Source: Gluconobacter kanchanaburiensis NBRC 103587
Lineage (GTDB): Bacteria; Pseudomonadota; Alphaproteobacteria; Acetobacterales; Acetobacteraceae
NCBI RefSeq assembly: GCF_007988905.1
Contig: NZ_BJVA01000003.1
Span: forward strand, 1 to 64,000
Length of the DNA: 64,000 nucleotides
Direction: 5' to 3'
Part shown: positions 63,338-64,000 of the stretch, one piece after another
How positions within the stretch are numbered: position 1 is the first letter of the stretch
Layout: every line of letters begins with the position of its first letter
Program-made: the position numbers and the translations under genes
Notes under the pieces: model-generated
What the model was told of the DNA's origin: nothing
Database searches by the model: none
Seen by the model: only the letters and a program-made list of their open reading frames with translations

Positions 63338-64000
<663 letters not shown>

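Overview
The window looks like chromosomal DNA of an acetic acid bacterium (Acetobacteraceae, most likely Gluconobacter or a close relative). This rests on the high GC content, on alphaproteobacterial gene orders (proA-nadD-rsfS-rlmH; an F0 ATP synthase operon atpI-B-E-F'-F without the F1 genes beside it), and on the style of the proteins. The assignment is an inference from gene content, not from a marker-gene search. The coding is dense and mostly housekeeping. No insertion sequence, prophage, CRISPR array or rRNA operon was seen. Three 16-bp sites, each one base off the consensus ParB-binding parS sequence, lie at 30225, 51268 and 55475, which suggests the window is in the origin-proximal part of the chromosome.

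Layout. 0-4 kb: sugar-nucleotide epimerase, DUF192, MBL hydrolase, RidA and a secreted CHAP protein. 3.6-7.6 kb (minus strand): ychF-proA-nadD-rsfS-rlmH. 7.7-9.3 kb: a winged-helix regulator with a membrane partner, divergent from a CPBP protease, with a tandem operator-like repeat between them. 9.3-10.5 kb: rplY-pth. 10.7-16.6 kb: MFS transporter, SDR oxidoreductase, large catalase katE and a membrane acyltransferase. 16.5-19.1 kb (minus): hldD-lgt-pgeF. 19.2-21.8 kb (plus): ubiK, a YbjN-like gene, proC and a COQ9/TetR-like gene, then tRNA-Gln. 22-30.5 kb: a surface cluster made of an RgpF-like protein, two very large modular glycosyltransferases and, between them, a Cys-free RTX-like surface protein. 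30.5-34.4 kb: an aldehyde dehydrogenase, glutamine-dependent NAD synthetase and a DUF1328 protein. 34.4-38.5 kb (minus): mlaD, a 78-aa gene, DUF2155, otsB, otsA, dsbB. 38.7-42.9 kb: a protein resembling only the tail of B12-dependent ribonucleotide reductase, then the F0 operon. 42.9-48.3 kb: a second glycosyltransferase group (GT2, ArnT-like, double GT2). 48.4-52.5 kb: tRNA-Ala, YggT, tldD, an aminotransferase and a decayed membrane-protein gene. 52.5-55.4 kb: glnA with an unusual basic tail, a TRIC-like protein, a copper chaperone and an ABM monooxygenase. 55.6-60.3 kb: gcvT-gcvH-gcvP behind a tandem glycine riboswitch. 60.4-61.5 kb: a second ABM protein, a DUF333 lipoprotein and a MarR regulator with a 20-bp palindromic operator. 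61.6-63 kb: speD-speE. The window ends inside ilvC.

How the genes fit together. The two glycosyltransferase groups, the epimerase at the left end, hldD, lgt, mlaD and the acyltransferase all serve the cell envelope. The most distinctive unit is the RTX-like protein flanked by glycosyltransferases whose GT4-like modules are homologous to each other; a dedicated surface-protein glycosylation or surface-polysaccharide system is a reasonable hypothesis. Regulatory elements readable from sequence are the glycine riboswitch, two self-contained operator candidates, several intrinsic terminators and structured leaders before the YbjN-like gene and speD.
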